Positions 44,822 through 53,934 are shown, numbered from the stretch's first letter. The stretch is DNA of 64,000 bases from Companilactobacillus kimchii DSM 13961 = JCM 10707 (GCF_001435445.1 NZ_AZDH01000006.1:62001-126000), one strand, 5' to 3'. Made by a program: numbers and translations. Notes: generated from the letters alone by a model not told the origin.

Positions 44822-44877
44822 TACATCTGTAGTCTTCTCAACAATTCTTAGTTTACAACCGTAAACAAAATGTGTAA
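44822..44877 (-). promoter_or_regulatory. copYB promoter with two cop boxes
   Basis: Cop box TACATCTGTA (44822-44831) fits TACAnnTGTA exactly. A second, near-consensus palindrome (GTTTAC-AACC-GTAAAC) lies at 44851-44866. Minus-strand promoter candidate -35 TTTACA (44872-44877), 17 bp, -10 TAAACT sits over the second box, so CopY would cover the promoter and the start region. Confidence 0.8.
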
Positions 44878-44897
44878 AGTATTACGCTTGTAAAAAT

Positions 44898-45040
44898 GGC
44901 AGAGAGCGAAACAAGGGCGCTCAGCCCACGAGGATTTGCCTAAGTATTGAAATCGCACACGCATTTTGTGGGCAATTTCAGTACTGTAGCAAACCAGAAT
45001 GGGTTGCCCTTGCGTAGCTCATTTCAGACAGAGAGCGAAG
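44898..45040. repeat. Palindromic dispersed repeat (MITE/REP-like), full copy
   Basis: A GC-richer block that folds into one long imperfect hairpin. CAAGGGC...GATTTGCCTAAGTATTGAAATCGC on the left pairs with GCAATTTCAGTACTGTAGCAAAC...GCCCTTG on the right. The unit is bracketed by direct copies of AGAGAGCGAA (44901-44910 and 45030-45039). A partial copy in inverted orientation occurs at 46425-46462. No reading frame is evident. It could be a MITE remnant or a structured RNA. Confidence 0.6.
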
Positions 45041-45092
45041 TAGGCTTGGGAATTTCCACTATTAAACATAGAGCAATAGTTATCTACAAACA

Positions 45093-45142
45093 AAAGGGCC
45101 AGTACACCAACCATCAAAGATGATTACCATACTAGCCTTTCA
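45093..45142 (-). terminator. Terminator of the HTH gene at 45172
   Basis: Large minus-strand hairpin with outer arms AAAGGCTAGTA and TACTGGCCCTTTT and an inner ATCATC/GATG step, ending in TTTTG. Confidence 0.65.
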
Positions 45143-45171
45143 AGCAAAAAAATATATCTTGCTTTCATAAT

Positions 45172-45699
45172 CTAAAATTGAACTCCCAAATCAGTTGGTC
45201 CAACGGATGACCACTTATACCCTTCAGAACGAGATAACATCAATAATTGATTTAAACGGTCTGAATTTTTTTGATCCAATTTTGACTTATTGGACATATT
45301 AGCCAAAATAATACCATTGACCGTCTTAGCAGCTATCACCTGCGGTGGCATCTTTTTTTCGTTAAGGTACTTCCCAGCTGTCATCAAAACCTTGATAACT
45401 TCTGGATCAAAATTAGTTTCATCAATTAAAGAGTTATACATTGCATCAACCAATTCAAAAACCTGTTCATAAATTGTTTTCTTCTTGTCTGTTACGTCTT
45501 CTCTCTGATATTCCAAGATATCACCTGGCTGACAATCCAAAGCATCACAAATTTTTTCCAACGTAGCAAAACGAATACCTTTGGCTTTACCAGTTTTAAG
45601 AATTGATAGATTAGCTGGTGTAATACCAATCTTTTGAGCTAACTCCTTTGAAGAGATTTTTTTCTTTAACATCATCAAATCGAGATTTATTTTAATCAT
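45172..45699 (-). CDS. YozG-type HTH regulator fused to a helical C-terminal domain
   Basis: 175 residues. The N-terminus is a small XRE HTH of the type paired with DUF2975 proteins (MIKINLDLMMLKKKISSKELAQKIGITPANLSILKTGKAKGIRFATLEKICDALDCQPGDILEY, residues 1-65). Such regulators are normally only about 70-90 residues. Here about 105 more follow, predicted all-helical (YEQVFELVDAMYNSLI, EVIKVLMTAGKYLNEK, PQVIAAKTVNGIILANM, LDQKNSDRLNQLLMLS). The pattern is like the four-helix enterocin-A-type bacteriocin immunity proteins; this is a pattern guess only. It follows the DUF2975 gene by 10 nt. Confidence 0.8.
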   Translation of the reverse strand: MIKINLDLMMLKKKISSKELAQKIGITPANLSILKTGKAKGIRFATLEKICDALDCQPGDILEYQREDVTDKKKTIYEQVFELVDAMYNSLIDETNFDPEVIKVLMTAGKYLNEKKMPPQVIAAKTVNGIILANMSNKSKLDQKNSDRLNQLLMLSRSEGYKWSSVGPTDLGVQF

Positions 45700-45709
45700 T
45701 CATAATCAC

Positions 45710-46249
45710 CTAAATAACTGTATCCGAATCATGCTGTAATTCGAAACCATACTTGAATACTAGATATAGCATATAAATAATCGCCAAAAGTATCAAATAA
45801 CTACCAACTTGTCCCCAAGAATTACTGAATACTGAACTTAAATTTCGACCATTACCAAATGAGAAAAACATCATACTAAGAACGTTGCCAAAAATGAAAA
45901 TTACAACAGAACCCATCATTAACTTCATGTTATTCACGTTTGATTCCACAAAGAAATCGCTTTGTGCAATATTATTAATAATCTTACGTAATGCATGTAA
46001 GGCAAAAATTATACTTACTAGGATTAACAAAGCATTCAGTCCACTTAATTCCAGCATTCCTTTACTAAGATTAGATGGTTGCAGAACATACTTCTTAAGT
46101 TCCGTTGCAACTTCCCCTGAAACAAATAACACTGCAACGTTTGCGAAGATTACAGATGCAGCTGCAATTCCACAAAATACTTGAGCTACGACAGTCAGAA
46201 TTGATAATACTCTTAAAATAAGGCTTGATAATTTTTTCATTTCAAGCAC
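45710..46249 (-). CDS. DUF2975 family membrane protein
   Basis: 179 residues with four transmembrane helices (about 10-38, 65-90, 105-130 and 145-170), the DUF2975 layout. It is encoded with its HTH partner in the order typical of the YoaS/YozG pairs of Firmicutes. Function unknown; the pair is thought to regulate itself or respond to membrane events. RBS GGGGGTG before the ATG. Confidence 0.82.
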   Translation of the reverse strand: MLEMKKLSSLILRVLSILTVVAQVFCGIAAASVIFANVAVLFVSGEVATELKKYVLQPSNLSKGMLELSGLNALLILVSIIFALHALRKIINNIAQSDFFVESNVNNMKLMMGSVVIFIFGNVLSMMFFSFGNGRNLSSVFSNSWGQVGSYLILLAIIYMLYLVFKYGFELQHDSDTVI

Positions 46250-46261
46250 CCCCTGACTCGT

Positions 46262-46298
46262 ATTCTAATACAAATATCGATTTTTGTTAACCGATATT
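46262..46298 (-). promoter_or_regulatory. Promoter and operator-like repeat of the DUF2975-HTH operon
   Basis: -35 TTAACA (46285-46290), 17 bp, -10 TAGAAT (46262-46267). An inverted repeat AATATCG (46273-46279)/CGATATT (46292-46298) surrounds the -35, suggesting autoregulation by the HTH protein. Confidence 0.55.
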
Positions 46299-46330
46299 TT
46301 AATATTGTTTTACGATAATTATGTAAGTAA

Positions 46331-46371
46331 AAAAAGATGCAAACTTGTTAAAATAAGTTTGCATCTTTTTA
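46331..46371. terminator. Terminator of nrdJ (bidirectional)
   Basis: Perfect inverted repeat with arms AAAAAGATGCAAACTT and AAGTTTGCATCTTTTT. It closes nrdJ on the minus strand, about 90 nt beyond its stop. Confidence 0.85.
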
Positions 46372-46424
46372 CTAATTTAATTTGTTTATCTTTTTTAATA
46401 ACCATAGTTCTATGCAATCTAGTG

Positions 46425-46462
46425 GAAACGAGCTACTCAAGGGCAACCCATTCCGCTCTCTA
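46425..46462. repeat. Partial inverted copy of the palindromic repeat
   Basis: 46425-46453 is the reverse complement of 44997-45025 with two mismatches in 29. It is bordered by the same AGAGAGCG element (here fused directly to it, the other arm missing). It touches the nrdJ stop codon, so it forms the nrdJ 3' UTR. With the full copy it flanks the DUF2975-HTH operon. Confidence 0.6.
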
Positions 46463-48700
46463 TCTAATTGGGCAAGCACCACCGGCACAGTCTGATTGAT
46501 CGACTAATTCGATGTCTTTCTTGTCATGATTATCATTTTGTTCAGCAAATACTGCAGCTACATTTTCATTAACTTCTGATTCACGTTCTTGATAAATTTT
46601 CTTATCAATTGGTTCCTTAGGAGCTTGTTTGAAATCGGCACCACTATAAGGTAATAGCGAAGTTGACTTCGTTACGTGTCTGTATTGATACATCAATGGT
46701 GCAATTTCATCTGCTTCGTTAGGTTGGAACGTGATCGTACAACTAACGGCATTATCAGACCAATATGTTTGTAGAAAGGCCTGTGTAGCAAATTGTTCAG
46801 CAATTGAAACCGATCCGGCTGAAGCAAAGTTAGGGTCGTCGGCATTAGCGGCTTTAACTGGGAATTCAACACACATTGTATGCTTTGTATAAACATCAGG
46901 TTCAATCTTGTATCCACAAGCCTTTAAGGCTGGTAGTAGTGGATCACTGTCTTGGAATCTGATTCTTTGAATTAAGTAACCTGCATAGTGGAAATGCATA
47001 CCTTCGGATACTCCGGCCAATTTAGCAACAGTACCAGATGGTTTAACCGTTGTATGTTTAACTGAAGCCTTGCATCCTAATTCCTTTGAGTACTCCTTGT
47101 CAGCTGCAACAACTGAATGATATAAATCATCAAATTTCTTAGCAACACGTTGATCGTAAATTGGTTTTTGAATAGTATCTCCTGTTTCAGGATCTGTGGC
47201 AGCTTCAAAACCAGTCACAACACGATTACCAAAGGTTGTCAAAATCCAGTCTTGAATACCAGACATTGAAACTCCGATACGACGATTCTTTTGAATAACA
47301 GTTCTTGAGACTTCCCAATCATAATTACTAAATGTAACACGTTTAGTATATCTAGCTGCTAATTCAAAAGCTTCTTCCAATGACCAACCTTGTTCTTGAG
47401 CAATCAATGGGAAAACTTCAAATAGGTTACATGGTTCACCGTTGCTCAAAGAAATTTCACCACAAGGATTAGTTCCTTCGACGCCATCATCGATACCTGG
47501 TTGATATCCATCAATGGCACGACCATAGTTACGTGATAATTCTAGATTGACAATTCCTGGCTCACCATTATGAGTAATAGAATCAGCAATAGGAGCATAT
47601 CTATTAAACTTAGAATCAACAGCAACACTGTTATTTGAAGCCCAACGGTGATGGTAAAGTTTCTTTTGATCTTGCTTCATCGTAATAAAGTCATCGTCAG
47701 TAGCACCGCCTAAAGCTAATTCAGCTGAACGACGCACATTACCGGCAACAACTGTTTTACCGATTAGGTTACCCATGTCAGTACAGTCAACAGATGTTAA
47801 CTTTCTACCAACGGCATTATTCAAAACTTCGTTGATATCAAAAAACATTTCAATCAAAGGAACAGGACCCGAAGCTGTTCCACCAAATCCTTTAATTTTT
47901 TCACCTTTAGCACGAATTTTAGTAATATCTAAAACAACATCTTTCAAGCCGTCATTAGCATCGTTAAAATGAGCATCGATCATATTGGCATTTCCAACTA
48001 CCCAACCTTCACGAGTATCAGGAAGTTCATAATGACGTGTATTTTCAAGTTGATGACCCTTTAACCATTCATCACGATCAACAGCACCAGCTGCGATTGA
48101 ATCATCGTATGAGGCACTCTCTTTGCCAATAAGAACAGTTAAATCAACTTTGTTATCAACAACAGGCATCAATTTCATATTACTTGGTACAACAGAGAAA
48201 CCAACACCGCCACCCTTCATTAATTGATCAAACATGAATGAGAATGGCATTGAAACTGCTAATTGATCTTGCTTCAAGTAAGAAGGCACGATATGACTAT
48301 CACCATATTTTTGTGGTCTGATGGCAACAAACCAACAATTGTTTAAAGCATCACCATTGCGATGTTGATATTCAGTTCCAGAAATCCAAAGATTTCTACC
48401 TGATGGTGTTGCGGCTAAACCGTAAACCAATTTATAAAGATTTTGAGCCTCATTAACCAAGCTGGCATATTGTTCATCGGTTAATGAATCATCCTTCAAA
48501 CGTGGATCAAGGTTGATGTTACCTTCGATGACACGTTTAACTGTTTCTGACCAATTTTCAGTACGTCCAAGTTCTGGGATCCAGCGAGCATAGGTACGCT
48601 TGTAAGTAACCCAGCCTAACTCACCCCAGTGGGGTTTAATTGTTTTTTTGACTTCGTCAATAAAGTCGTCTGATAAAATAATTTTATTAATTGTATTCAT
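46460..48700 (-). CDS. nrdJ: Adenosylcobalamin-dependent ribonucleoside-triphosphate reductase (class II)
   Basis: Monomeric oxygen-indifferent enzyme that makes dNTPs from NTPs using coenzyme B12, as in Lactobacillus leichmannii. 746 residues. Signatures are NNCWFVAIRP (active-site Cys, about residue 119), GGGVGFSVVPSNM, the NPCGEISLSNGEPCNLFEVFP loop (thiyl-radical Cys and Glu, about 405-425) and a C-terminal redox pair DCAGGACPIR (CxxxxC). No partner subunit is needed. Promoter controlled by two NrdR boxes. No cobalamin riboswitch was recognised. Confidence 0.96.
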   Translation of the reverse strand: MNTINKIILSDDFIDEVKKTIKPHWGELGWVTYKRTYARWIPELGRTENWSETVKRVIEGNINLDPRLKDDSLTDEQYASLVNEAQNLYKLVYGLAATPSGRNLWISGTEYQHRNGDALNNCWFVAIRPQKYGDSHIVPSYLKQDQLAVSMPFSFMFDQLMKGGGVGFSVVPSNMKLMPVVDNKVDLTVLIGKESASYDDSIAAGAVDRDEWLKGHQLENTRHYELPDTREGWVVGNANMIDAHFNDANDGLKDVVLDITKIRAKGEKIKGFGGTASGPVPLIEMFFDINEVLNNAVGRKLTSVDCTDMGNLIGKTVVAGNVRRSAELALGGATDDDFITMKQDQKKLYHHRWASNNSVAVDSKFNRYAPIADSITHNGEPGIVNLELSRNYGRAIDGYQPGIDDGVEGTNPCGEISLSNGEPCNLFEVFPLIAQEQGWSLEEAFELAARYTKRVTFSNYDWEVSRTVIQKNRRIGVSMSGIQDWILTTFGNRVVTGFEAATDPETGDTIQKPIYDQRVAKKFDDLYHSVVAADKEYSKELGCKASVKHTTVKPSGTVAKLAGVSEGMHFHYAGYLIQRIRFQDSDPLLPALKACGYKIEPDVYTKHTMCVEFPVKAANADDPNFASAGSVSIAEQFATQAFLQTYWSDNAVSCTITFQPNEADEIAPLMYQYRHVTKSTSLLPYSGADFKQAPKEPIDKKIYQERESEVNENVAAVFAEQNDNHDKKDIELVDQSDCAGGACPIR

Positions 48701-48727
48701 TAATATTCACTCCACACATTTGAAATA

Positions 48728-48776
48728 ACACAATATATAGTACCTTTAATCTCTCGTGATAACAATATATAGTGTT
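48728..48776 (-). promoter_or_regulatory. Two NrdR boxes over the nrdJ promoter
   Basis: ACACAATATATAGTAC (48728-48743) and ACAATATATAGTGTT (48762-48776) share the CAATATATAG core and are exactly 32 bp apart, about three helical turns, as is typical for NrdR pairs. A promoter -35 TTGTTA, 17 bp, -10 TACTAT runs from box 2 into box 1, so NrdR would block it. Confidence 0.85.
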
Positions 48777-49044
48777 CAACTATTTCTATTGACTTTTTAG
48801 AAATGGTTTTGCGTATTGATATTTAGGCAATTTAAAAATTAAAAATATCCAATTTGGATTTTAATTTATAATTAAAAATTCAAAGTCGCAATTACTATTC
48901 TAATATCTCCCAAGTTTGCTTAGCAATGATTTTTTTAATTTAAAGTCAGCCCTAAATTTCAAGTGGTCCGACTCAAATTTTTTCCTTGACTTGGTCAATC
49001 AACCGTCAGATTGGCGATTGAGACTATAAATTTTTTTACAAAAA
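48777..49044. other. AT-rich intergenic stretch, no gene seen
   Basis: Between the nrdJ promoter and the terminator of the next gene I see no reading frame with an RBS. Two local inverted repeats occur: CAATCaaCC/GGcgATTG near 49000-49022, and CCAATTTGG near 48850. A short remnant or small RNA cannot be excluded. Confidence 0.4.
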
Positions 49045-49078
49045 AACTATCCAGCCATTTGGCCAGATAGTTTTTTAA
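49045..49078. terminator. Terminator of the GT39-like gene
   Basis: AAAAAACTATC-CAGCCATTTGGCC-AGATAGTTTTTT, symmetric and able to work on both strands. Confidence 0.8.
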
Positions 49079-49081
49079 AAT

Positions 49082-50575
49082 TTAAACATCCTTTTTAATA
49101 AAGAATTGATACAATCCCAGACTTGCTAGAATTGCGATAACCGGTAAAAATTCGATTCGATATCTTCCCTGAACCTCAATCAACAATTGTGCAGCCGCAA
49201 ATGCCAACATTGGTAACAATAATAAATATAAATTATTGCTAAATTTTGTTTTGAATAGACTAAATGAGCCTATCCATGAAAAGATTATTAAAATTATTGA
49301 ACCAACATACGCCAAATAGTCAACTCGTTCAACCGTCTTAGCTGAATGATTCTGACTATAGCCGGTAAAATTGGTAGCCATCGTACGTTGCGACCATAAT
49401 CCACCGACCTTGTTGATAAATAAATTCAACCATTTTTTATTTTTATTTAAATAAGTTATTTCTTGATGTAAGGCTGCCTTTTCTTTCTTGCTCATAACCT
49501 TACGTGGCTTGCTTGCATCAATTAAACGATCCATGTCAGGTGAATAAGTTCCATTAGATTGATAATTTAATCCGGTAACAAATTTCCATTCAGGATCATA
49601 ATTAGACAATCCATAAGCATTAAGTCCAGAGGCCTTAATTCCCCAACCAGCCAAAGAAAAAAGTGCCAAATAAATCAATAATGATAACAAGATTTTCAAA
49701 GGCTTTTGATAATTGAATTTACCATTTTCAAACATTGTATAGAGTATTGCAAAGACCACAATTCCAGCCACAATCACTGGTCCAATCGGTCTAATCAAAC
49801 AACCAATTGTCAAAGTAACTCCTGATAAAATGTAAGCCCAAAATTTATCTTGCATGATTAAATAGAAGGTTATCAAATAGCATAATGAACCTAAATATTG
49901 ATTACTAGCCTGACTATTCAACGCAAACCAATCTAAATCTATCATTAAGAGTAGTACTGCCAAACGTGCTACTTTAATATTTTCAAAAATTTTCACAGCT
50001 AGCAAATACGTAAAAAACAAAATTAAAGCTTGGTAGATTACATTTAAAAATTGAATTGCAAAGATATGATAACCAAAGATCTTTACAACTCCTAGCACAT
50101 AAACCATATATCCCGATTGATAAGCAAAACGTGAAAAATAGTCATTATCAGTCTCATAAAGCTTAGCCCCATGTTGAAGCCCTGGCACTCGTGTCCAAAA
50201 ATTACCAAAATCACTCAATTGAGTCTTCGGTACGACCAAAACCCAAGTAGTCGCTACTATCACGAAAACAACTAACATTGCTAGAAGAATCGTCCAGTTA
50301 AGTTTTTTATTTCGGTCACTGATTCTAACTAGAAAATAACCAATCACTCCTACAAATACCAGGGCCAGCAATAAACTACCCCAATTAAAAGCACGATTCA
50401 CTGTGGCATAATTTTCATAATAAAACATCGACATACTGAAAAGAACTAACGTCGTAAAAATTGCTAAAACACCTAAAATAAATTTACTGATACCGTTTTG
50501 AATTTTAAGAATAGAGATCCCCGTCCTTACTATATTGAAAATTGTAAAGTATCCAATATTCTTTAATTCTATCAC
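49082..50575 (-). CDS. Polytopic membrane protein, GT39/PMT-like glycosyltransferase
   Basis: 497 residues with about 11-12 hydrophobic helices and a larger extracellular loop (about residues 315-405). The first long loop contains FWTRVPGLQHGAKLYETDNDYFSRFAYQSGYMVYVLG, the kind of acidic region found in the polyprenyl-phosphate-sugar glycosyltransferases of the PMT/ArnT type. SNQYLGSLCYLITFYLIM follows. Probable role: transfer of sugars to wall or surface polymers. The start is uncertain: GTG at 50575 has no clear SD, whereas AAGGACGGGG inside the N-terminus lacks a standard start codon after it. Confidence 0.7.
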   Translation of the reverse strand: MIELKNIGYFTIFNIVRTGISILKIQNGISKFILGVLAIFTTLVLFSMSMFYYENYATVNRAFNWGSLLLALVFVGVIGYFLVRISDRNKKLNWTILLAMLVVFVIVATTWVLVVPKTQLSDFGNFWTRVPGLQHGAKLYETDNDYFSRFAYQSGYMVYVLGVVKIFGYHIFAIQFLNVIYQALILFFTYLLAVKIFENIKVARLAVLLLMIDLDWFALNSQASNQYLGSLCYLITFYLIMQDKFWAYILSGVTLTIGCLIRPIGPVIVAGIVVFAILYTMFENGKFNYQKPLKILLSLLIYLALFSLAGWGIKASGLNAYGLSNYDPEWKFVTGLNYQSNGTYSPDMDRLIDASKPRKVMSKKEKAALHQEITYLNKNKKWLNLFINKVGGLWSQRTMATNFTGYSQNHSAKTVERVDYLAYVGSIILIIFSWIGSFSLFKTKFSNNLYLLLLPMLAFAAAQLLIEVQGRYRIEFLPVIAILASLGLYQFFIKKDV

Positions 50576-50630
50576 GCTAAATTACATGCCGTGAAATTAG
50601 AGGGGTTTCAAAAAAAATTCAATTTTTATG

Positions 50631-50780
50631 TCATTTATTTTTAGAAGAATCCCTTGGCACAGTCCGATCGTCATTAAAAATATTTTTAGCGTGTTCCTTA
50701 GTCCCATCACTATATTCAATCATCAAAGAAAAATCCGGCAACATCTCAACTGAAACAACTTTGGAAACATCCTCATCCAT
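50631..50780 (-). CDS. Small DUF2442-like protein (49 residues)
   Basis: Short gene with a good RBS (GAGGAA, 9 nt before ATG at 50780) and a coherent frame: MDEDVSKVVSVEMLPDFSLM, then IEYSDGTKEHAKNIF, a polar tail, and TGA at 50631. VVSVEMLPDFSLMIEYSDG is close to the V-x2-V-x-PLPDY-x-L-x-V-x-F-x-DG start of DUF2442 proteins, but the family is usually longer. Function unknown. It is the only gene visible in the gap 50576-50955. Confidence 0.6.
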   Translation of the reverse strand: MDEDVSKVVSVEMLPDFSLMIEYSDGTKEHAKNIFNDDRTVPRDSSKNK

Positions 50781-50874
50781 TTTTCATTCCTCTTCGTGAA
50801 CTTAAAATTTGATATATTGAAATCGATTACATTATAAGTTTTCAATCAATATATCGCAATTAAAAAACAAAAAA

Positions 50875-50905
50875 ATAACAAAACCAGATTTTGATTTTGT
50901 TATAG
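50875..50905 (-). terminator. Terminator of the small membrane protein gene
   Basis: Minus-strand ATAACAAAA...TTTTGTTAT stem followed by TTTTTTTG. Confidence 0.7.
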
Positions 50906-50955
50906 TTTATATTTTCTGACATTCCAATATTTTTTCATTTAATGGTCCAATAAAA

Positions 50956-51294
50956 TCATTTTTTAAGGACTTCACCATATCTAAACTGAGTCCCAACAAA
51001 ATATGTAATAGCTGACATGAAAACAGCCATTAATGCAAAAATAATCAGTGAAGTCCAATTATAATATCCACCGGTTAATAACATGAAGATAAAATAAACT
51101 GTTATATCTATTCCATAAATAACCTTTTTACCTAAATCAGTTAGCACTTGTATTAGCGCCAAAAGAAAAATTAGCAGGACCTCCCAAGGAAAATTGGTAA
51201 AGATTCCTCGATGATGGATAAGGTTAGTAATACTGACGAAAACGATCCAGAATCCAATGAAAATCAAAAAATTTCTAATAACTTTATTTTTCAT
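50956..51294 (-). CDS. Small membrane protein of unknown function
   Basis: 112 residues with four predicted transmembrane helices (about 8-25, 37-52, 60-77 and 80-100) and short basic ends. No family recognised. RBS AGATAA-like, weak (TTGGGAGATAATTA before ATG). It lies 57 nt upstream of the lipoprotein gene's stop in gene order but is transcribed separately or behind it on the same strand. Confidence 0.65.
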   Translation of the reverse strand: MKNKVIRNFLIFIGFWIVFVSITNLIHHRGIFTNFPWEVLLIFLLALIQVLTDLGKKVIYGIDITVYFIFMLLTGGYYNWTSLIIFALMAVFMSAITYFVGTQFRYGEVLKK

Positions 51295-51350
51295 TAATTA
51301 TCTCCCAATAAATTTTAAGCTCCTATTAGCGTAACATAATTAAGAAATTC

Positions 51351-52097
51351 CTACTGTCGATTAAATTTATCAGTTAATTTATAAATATTTTTAAATTTAT
51401 GTTCGGCTGCTTTATTGTTAAATGCGGGATTATTAACTTGATATTTTCCATTAGTTTTCACCCAAAAGGTAGTCTCTGGATTATTAATTGTATAAAAATT
51501 ATTTTTCGTTAAACCAAATTTTTCATACATTTCTTCTTGTCGTTTACTGTCAGGATGATAATTACCGATTCCCATAATTAAATGACTGCCAATTTTGGGA
51601 ATTGGAAAAGTAGCACTAGGATAATAAATTATTTTTTGATTATCCTTTATTCCATAATCTCCATACAAATATTTTCCCTTAGTTAATCCCCCAGCAAAAA
51701 CTGTTTTAATTGTCTTACCTTGAAGTTTTTTGTCACCGCTGATGACTTTACTTATATAAACAGTTGCTTCGGTCTCAGGAGCAATTGGACGGTCTATCAT
51801 GCTTTTAAGGTTAATTAACTGTCCCTTTACTAAATATTGATTTCCACTTTCTAAGTTCTTTAATGATGTACTTTCATCATCATATCCATTGGGAATTTTA
51901 ATAAAAGCATTTTTGAATTCATTCTGATCCAAAGTTTTAATATTTTTTAATTTTTCATTCCATTTCTTTTGGTTAGTCTTTATTGTCTTATTACGTTGTT
52001 CTACTTTAATCTTTTGTTCATGTGTTGAAGGCTGATTTTGACAACCGGTTAGTACAAACAGACTAAACATCATTACAACTAAAACTTTTAATTTCAT
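51351..52097 (-). CDS. Lipoprotein of unknown function
   Basis: 248 residues. Lipoprotein signal MKLKVLVVMMFSLFVLTGCQ with the lipobox LTGC, so Cys19 would be lipidated and anchored outside the membrane. The mature part starts with a charged helix (EQKIKVEQRNKTIKTNQKKWNEKLKNIKTL), then a beta-rich region with YLVKGQLINLKSM, ATVYISKVISGDKKLQGKTIKTVFAGG and GSHLIMGIGNY, which resembles OB-like/NTF2-like secreted modules of LAB. No confident family. Confidence 0.75.
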   Translation of the reverse strand: MKLKVLVVMMFSLFVLTGCQNQPSTHEQKIKVEQRNKTIKTNQKKWNEKLKNIKTLDQNEFKNAFIKIPNGYDDESTSLKNLESGNQYLVKGQLINLKSMIDRPIAPETEATVYISKVISGDKKLQGKTIKTVFAGGLTKGKYLYGDYGIKDNQKIIYYPSATFPIPKIGSHLIMGIGNYHPDSKRQEEMYEKFGLTKNNFYTINNPETTFWVKTNGKYQVNNPAFNNKAAEHKFKNIYKLTDKFNRQ

Positions 52098-52175
52098 TTT
52101 TAAAAACGCTCATTTCTTCAATTATTAAAGAGTGTATCATGATGTTTCTTTTCCTGCTCACTTTACGCAAAAAAA

Positions 52176-52200
52176 AAGAGCCCGCATAGCGGACTCTAAT
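52176..52200 (-). terminator. Terminator of ptsHI
   Basis: Minus-strand AGAGTCCGC-TAT-GCGGGCTCT followed by nine T residues. Confidence 0.9.
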
Positions 52201-52209
52201 AGTTAACTT

Positions 52210-53934
52210 CTACTTATTCAAGTATTCTTCAACAAGTTTCTTGTTATCTTCGTTAGTGATTGATTCATTAACGGCACGATCTGCCAATGTAGCAAGATCC
52301 TTTGTGCTTAGTTTCTTCATCAAACTTCTTACACGAAGAACTGATGTAGCACTCATTGAGTACTCGTCAAGACCCATGCTTAATAGCAATGGAAGCATTG
52401 TGTTGTCACCAGCAGCTTCACCACACATACCAGCCCACTTGCCTTCTTTATGAGCTGATTCAATAACGTGCTTGATCAATCTCAAAATTGAAGGATTGTA
52501 TGGTTGATATAGGTATGAAACATGTTCGTTACCACGATCAGCAGCCATTGTGTATTGGATTAAATCGTTTGTTCCAATACTGAAGAAATCAACTTCCTTA
52601 GCAAATTGGTCTGCCAAAACAGCAGCAGCAGGAACTTCCATCATCATTCCTAATTGAATGTCGTCGGAAACTTCTACACCGTCTTTAACTAAGTTAGCTT
52701 TTTCTTCTTCAAAGACCTTCTTGGCATCTCTGAACTCTTGCAATGTACCGATCATTGGGAACATAATACGCAAGTTACCAAAAGCAGATGCACGAAGCAA
52801 AGCTCTTAGTTGAGTTCTAAAGATTTCTTGTCTATCCAAACTGATACGGATAGCACGGTAGCCTAGGAATGGGTTCATTTCTTCAGGAAGTGGTAGGTAT
52901 GGCAAATGCTTGTCACCACCGATATCCATAGTACGGACAACGACTGGCTTACCTTTCATTCCTTCAAGAACCTTCTTATAAGCCTTGAATTGATCTTCTT
53001 CTGTTGGAAGACTATCTGATTGCATGTATAGGAATTCTGTACGATACAAACCAATACCTTCAGCGCCGTTTTCAACAACGCCTTCTAGGTCATCAGGTGT
53101 ACCGATATTAGCAGCAATATCAAAGTGTTTGCCATCAGCCGTAACTGAAGCTTCATCCTTTAATTTTTCCCATTCTGCTTTTTCTTCGGCAAAGTCCTTA
53201 GCTTTTTGTTGATACTTCTTAATATCATCATCAGAAGGATCAACGATAGCAGCACCGCTTAAACCATCAACGATAACTGTATCTCCGGCTTTAACATCAG
53301 TAGTGATTGTGTCAGTACCAACAACAGCTGGCAATTCAAGTGAACGTGCCATGATAGCTGAATGGGCTGTACGACCACCAATATCAGTAACAAAGCCTTT
53401 TACATACTTTTTGTTTAATTGAGCTGTATCACTAGGTGTCAAATCATGAGCAACAATGACAACTTGGTGATCAATCAATGCTGGGTTTGGTAATTCAACT
53501 CCTAGTAAATGAGCCATAACACGTTTTGTAACGTCACGGACATCGGCTGCTCTTTCTTGCATGTATGGATTATCTGTCATACCCTCAAAAATTGAAATAA
53601 AGTTTTCTGAGACATCATGCAATGCTTGTTCAGCATTAACATCCTTGTCTGAAACTTCTTTTTCAACTGCGCCTGTAAATTCTGGATCAGCCAAAATCAT
53701 CTTGTGAGCATCAAAAACTTGAGCTTCTTCTTCACCTAAAGATTCCTTAGCGGTATCTCTGATTTTTGTAAGCTCATCATCTGATGTTGAAATAGCATCC
53801 TTAAGACGACTGATTTCTGCATCAGCATCTGAAATACTTTTCTTAGTGAAAGACAAATCTGGTTGAACTAAAAGGTATGCTTCTGCAGTAGCGATACCAT
53901 CACTAGCCGCAATTCCCTTAATAGTTTTAACCAT
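52210..53934 (-). CDS. ptsI: Phosphoenolpyruvate-protein phosphotransferase (Enzyme I)
   Basis: First enzyme of the PTS, passing phosphate from PEP to HPr. 574 residues. The active His is in [21 protein letters not shown] (about residue 189). The PEP-binding barrel has LYRTEFLYM (about 295) and [33 protein letters not shown], and ends with the catalytic Cys in GMCGEAAGD (about 502). The start overlaps the ptsH stop by one base (TAATG). Confidence 0.98.
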   Translation of the reverse strand: MVKTIKGIAASDGIATAEAYLLVQPDLSFTKKSISDADAEISRLKDAISTSDDELTKIRDTAKESLGEEEAQVFDAHKMILADPEFTGAVEKEVSDKDVNAEQALHDVSENFISIFEGMTDNPYMQERAADVRDVTKRVMAHLLGVELPNPALIDHQVVIVAHDLTPSDTAQLNKKYVKGFVTDIGGRTAHSAIMARSLELPAVVGTDTITTDVKAGDTVIVDGLSGAAIVDPSDDDIKKYQQKAKDFAEEKAEWEKLKDEASVTADGKHFDIAANIGTPDDLEGVVENGAEGIGLYRTEFLYMQSDSLPTEEDQFKAYKKVLEGMKGKPVVVRTMDIGGDKHLPYLPLPEEMNPFLGYRAIRISLDRQEIFRTQLRALLRASAFGNLRIMFPMIGTLQEFRDAKKVFEEEKANLVKDGVEVSDDIQLGMMMEVPAAAVLADQFAKEVDFFSIGTNDLIQYTMAADRGNEHVSYLYQPYNPSILRLIKHVIESAHKEGKWAGMCGEAAGDNTMLPLLLSMGLDEYSMSATSVLRVRSLMKKLSTKDLATLADRAVNESITNEDNKKLVEEYLNK

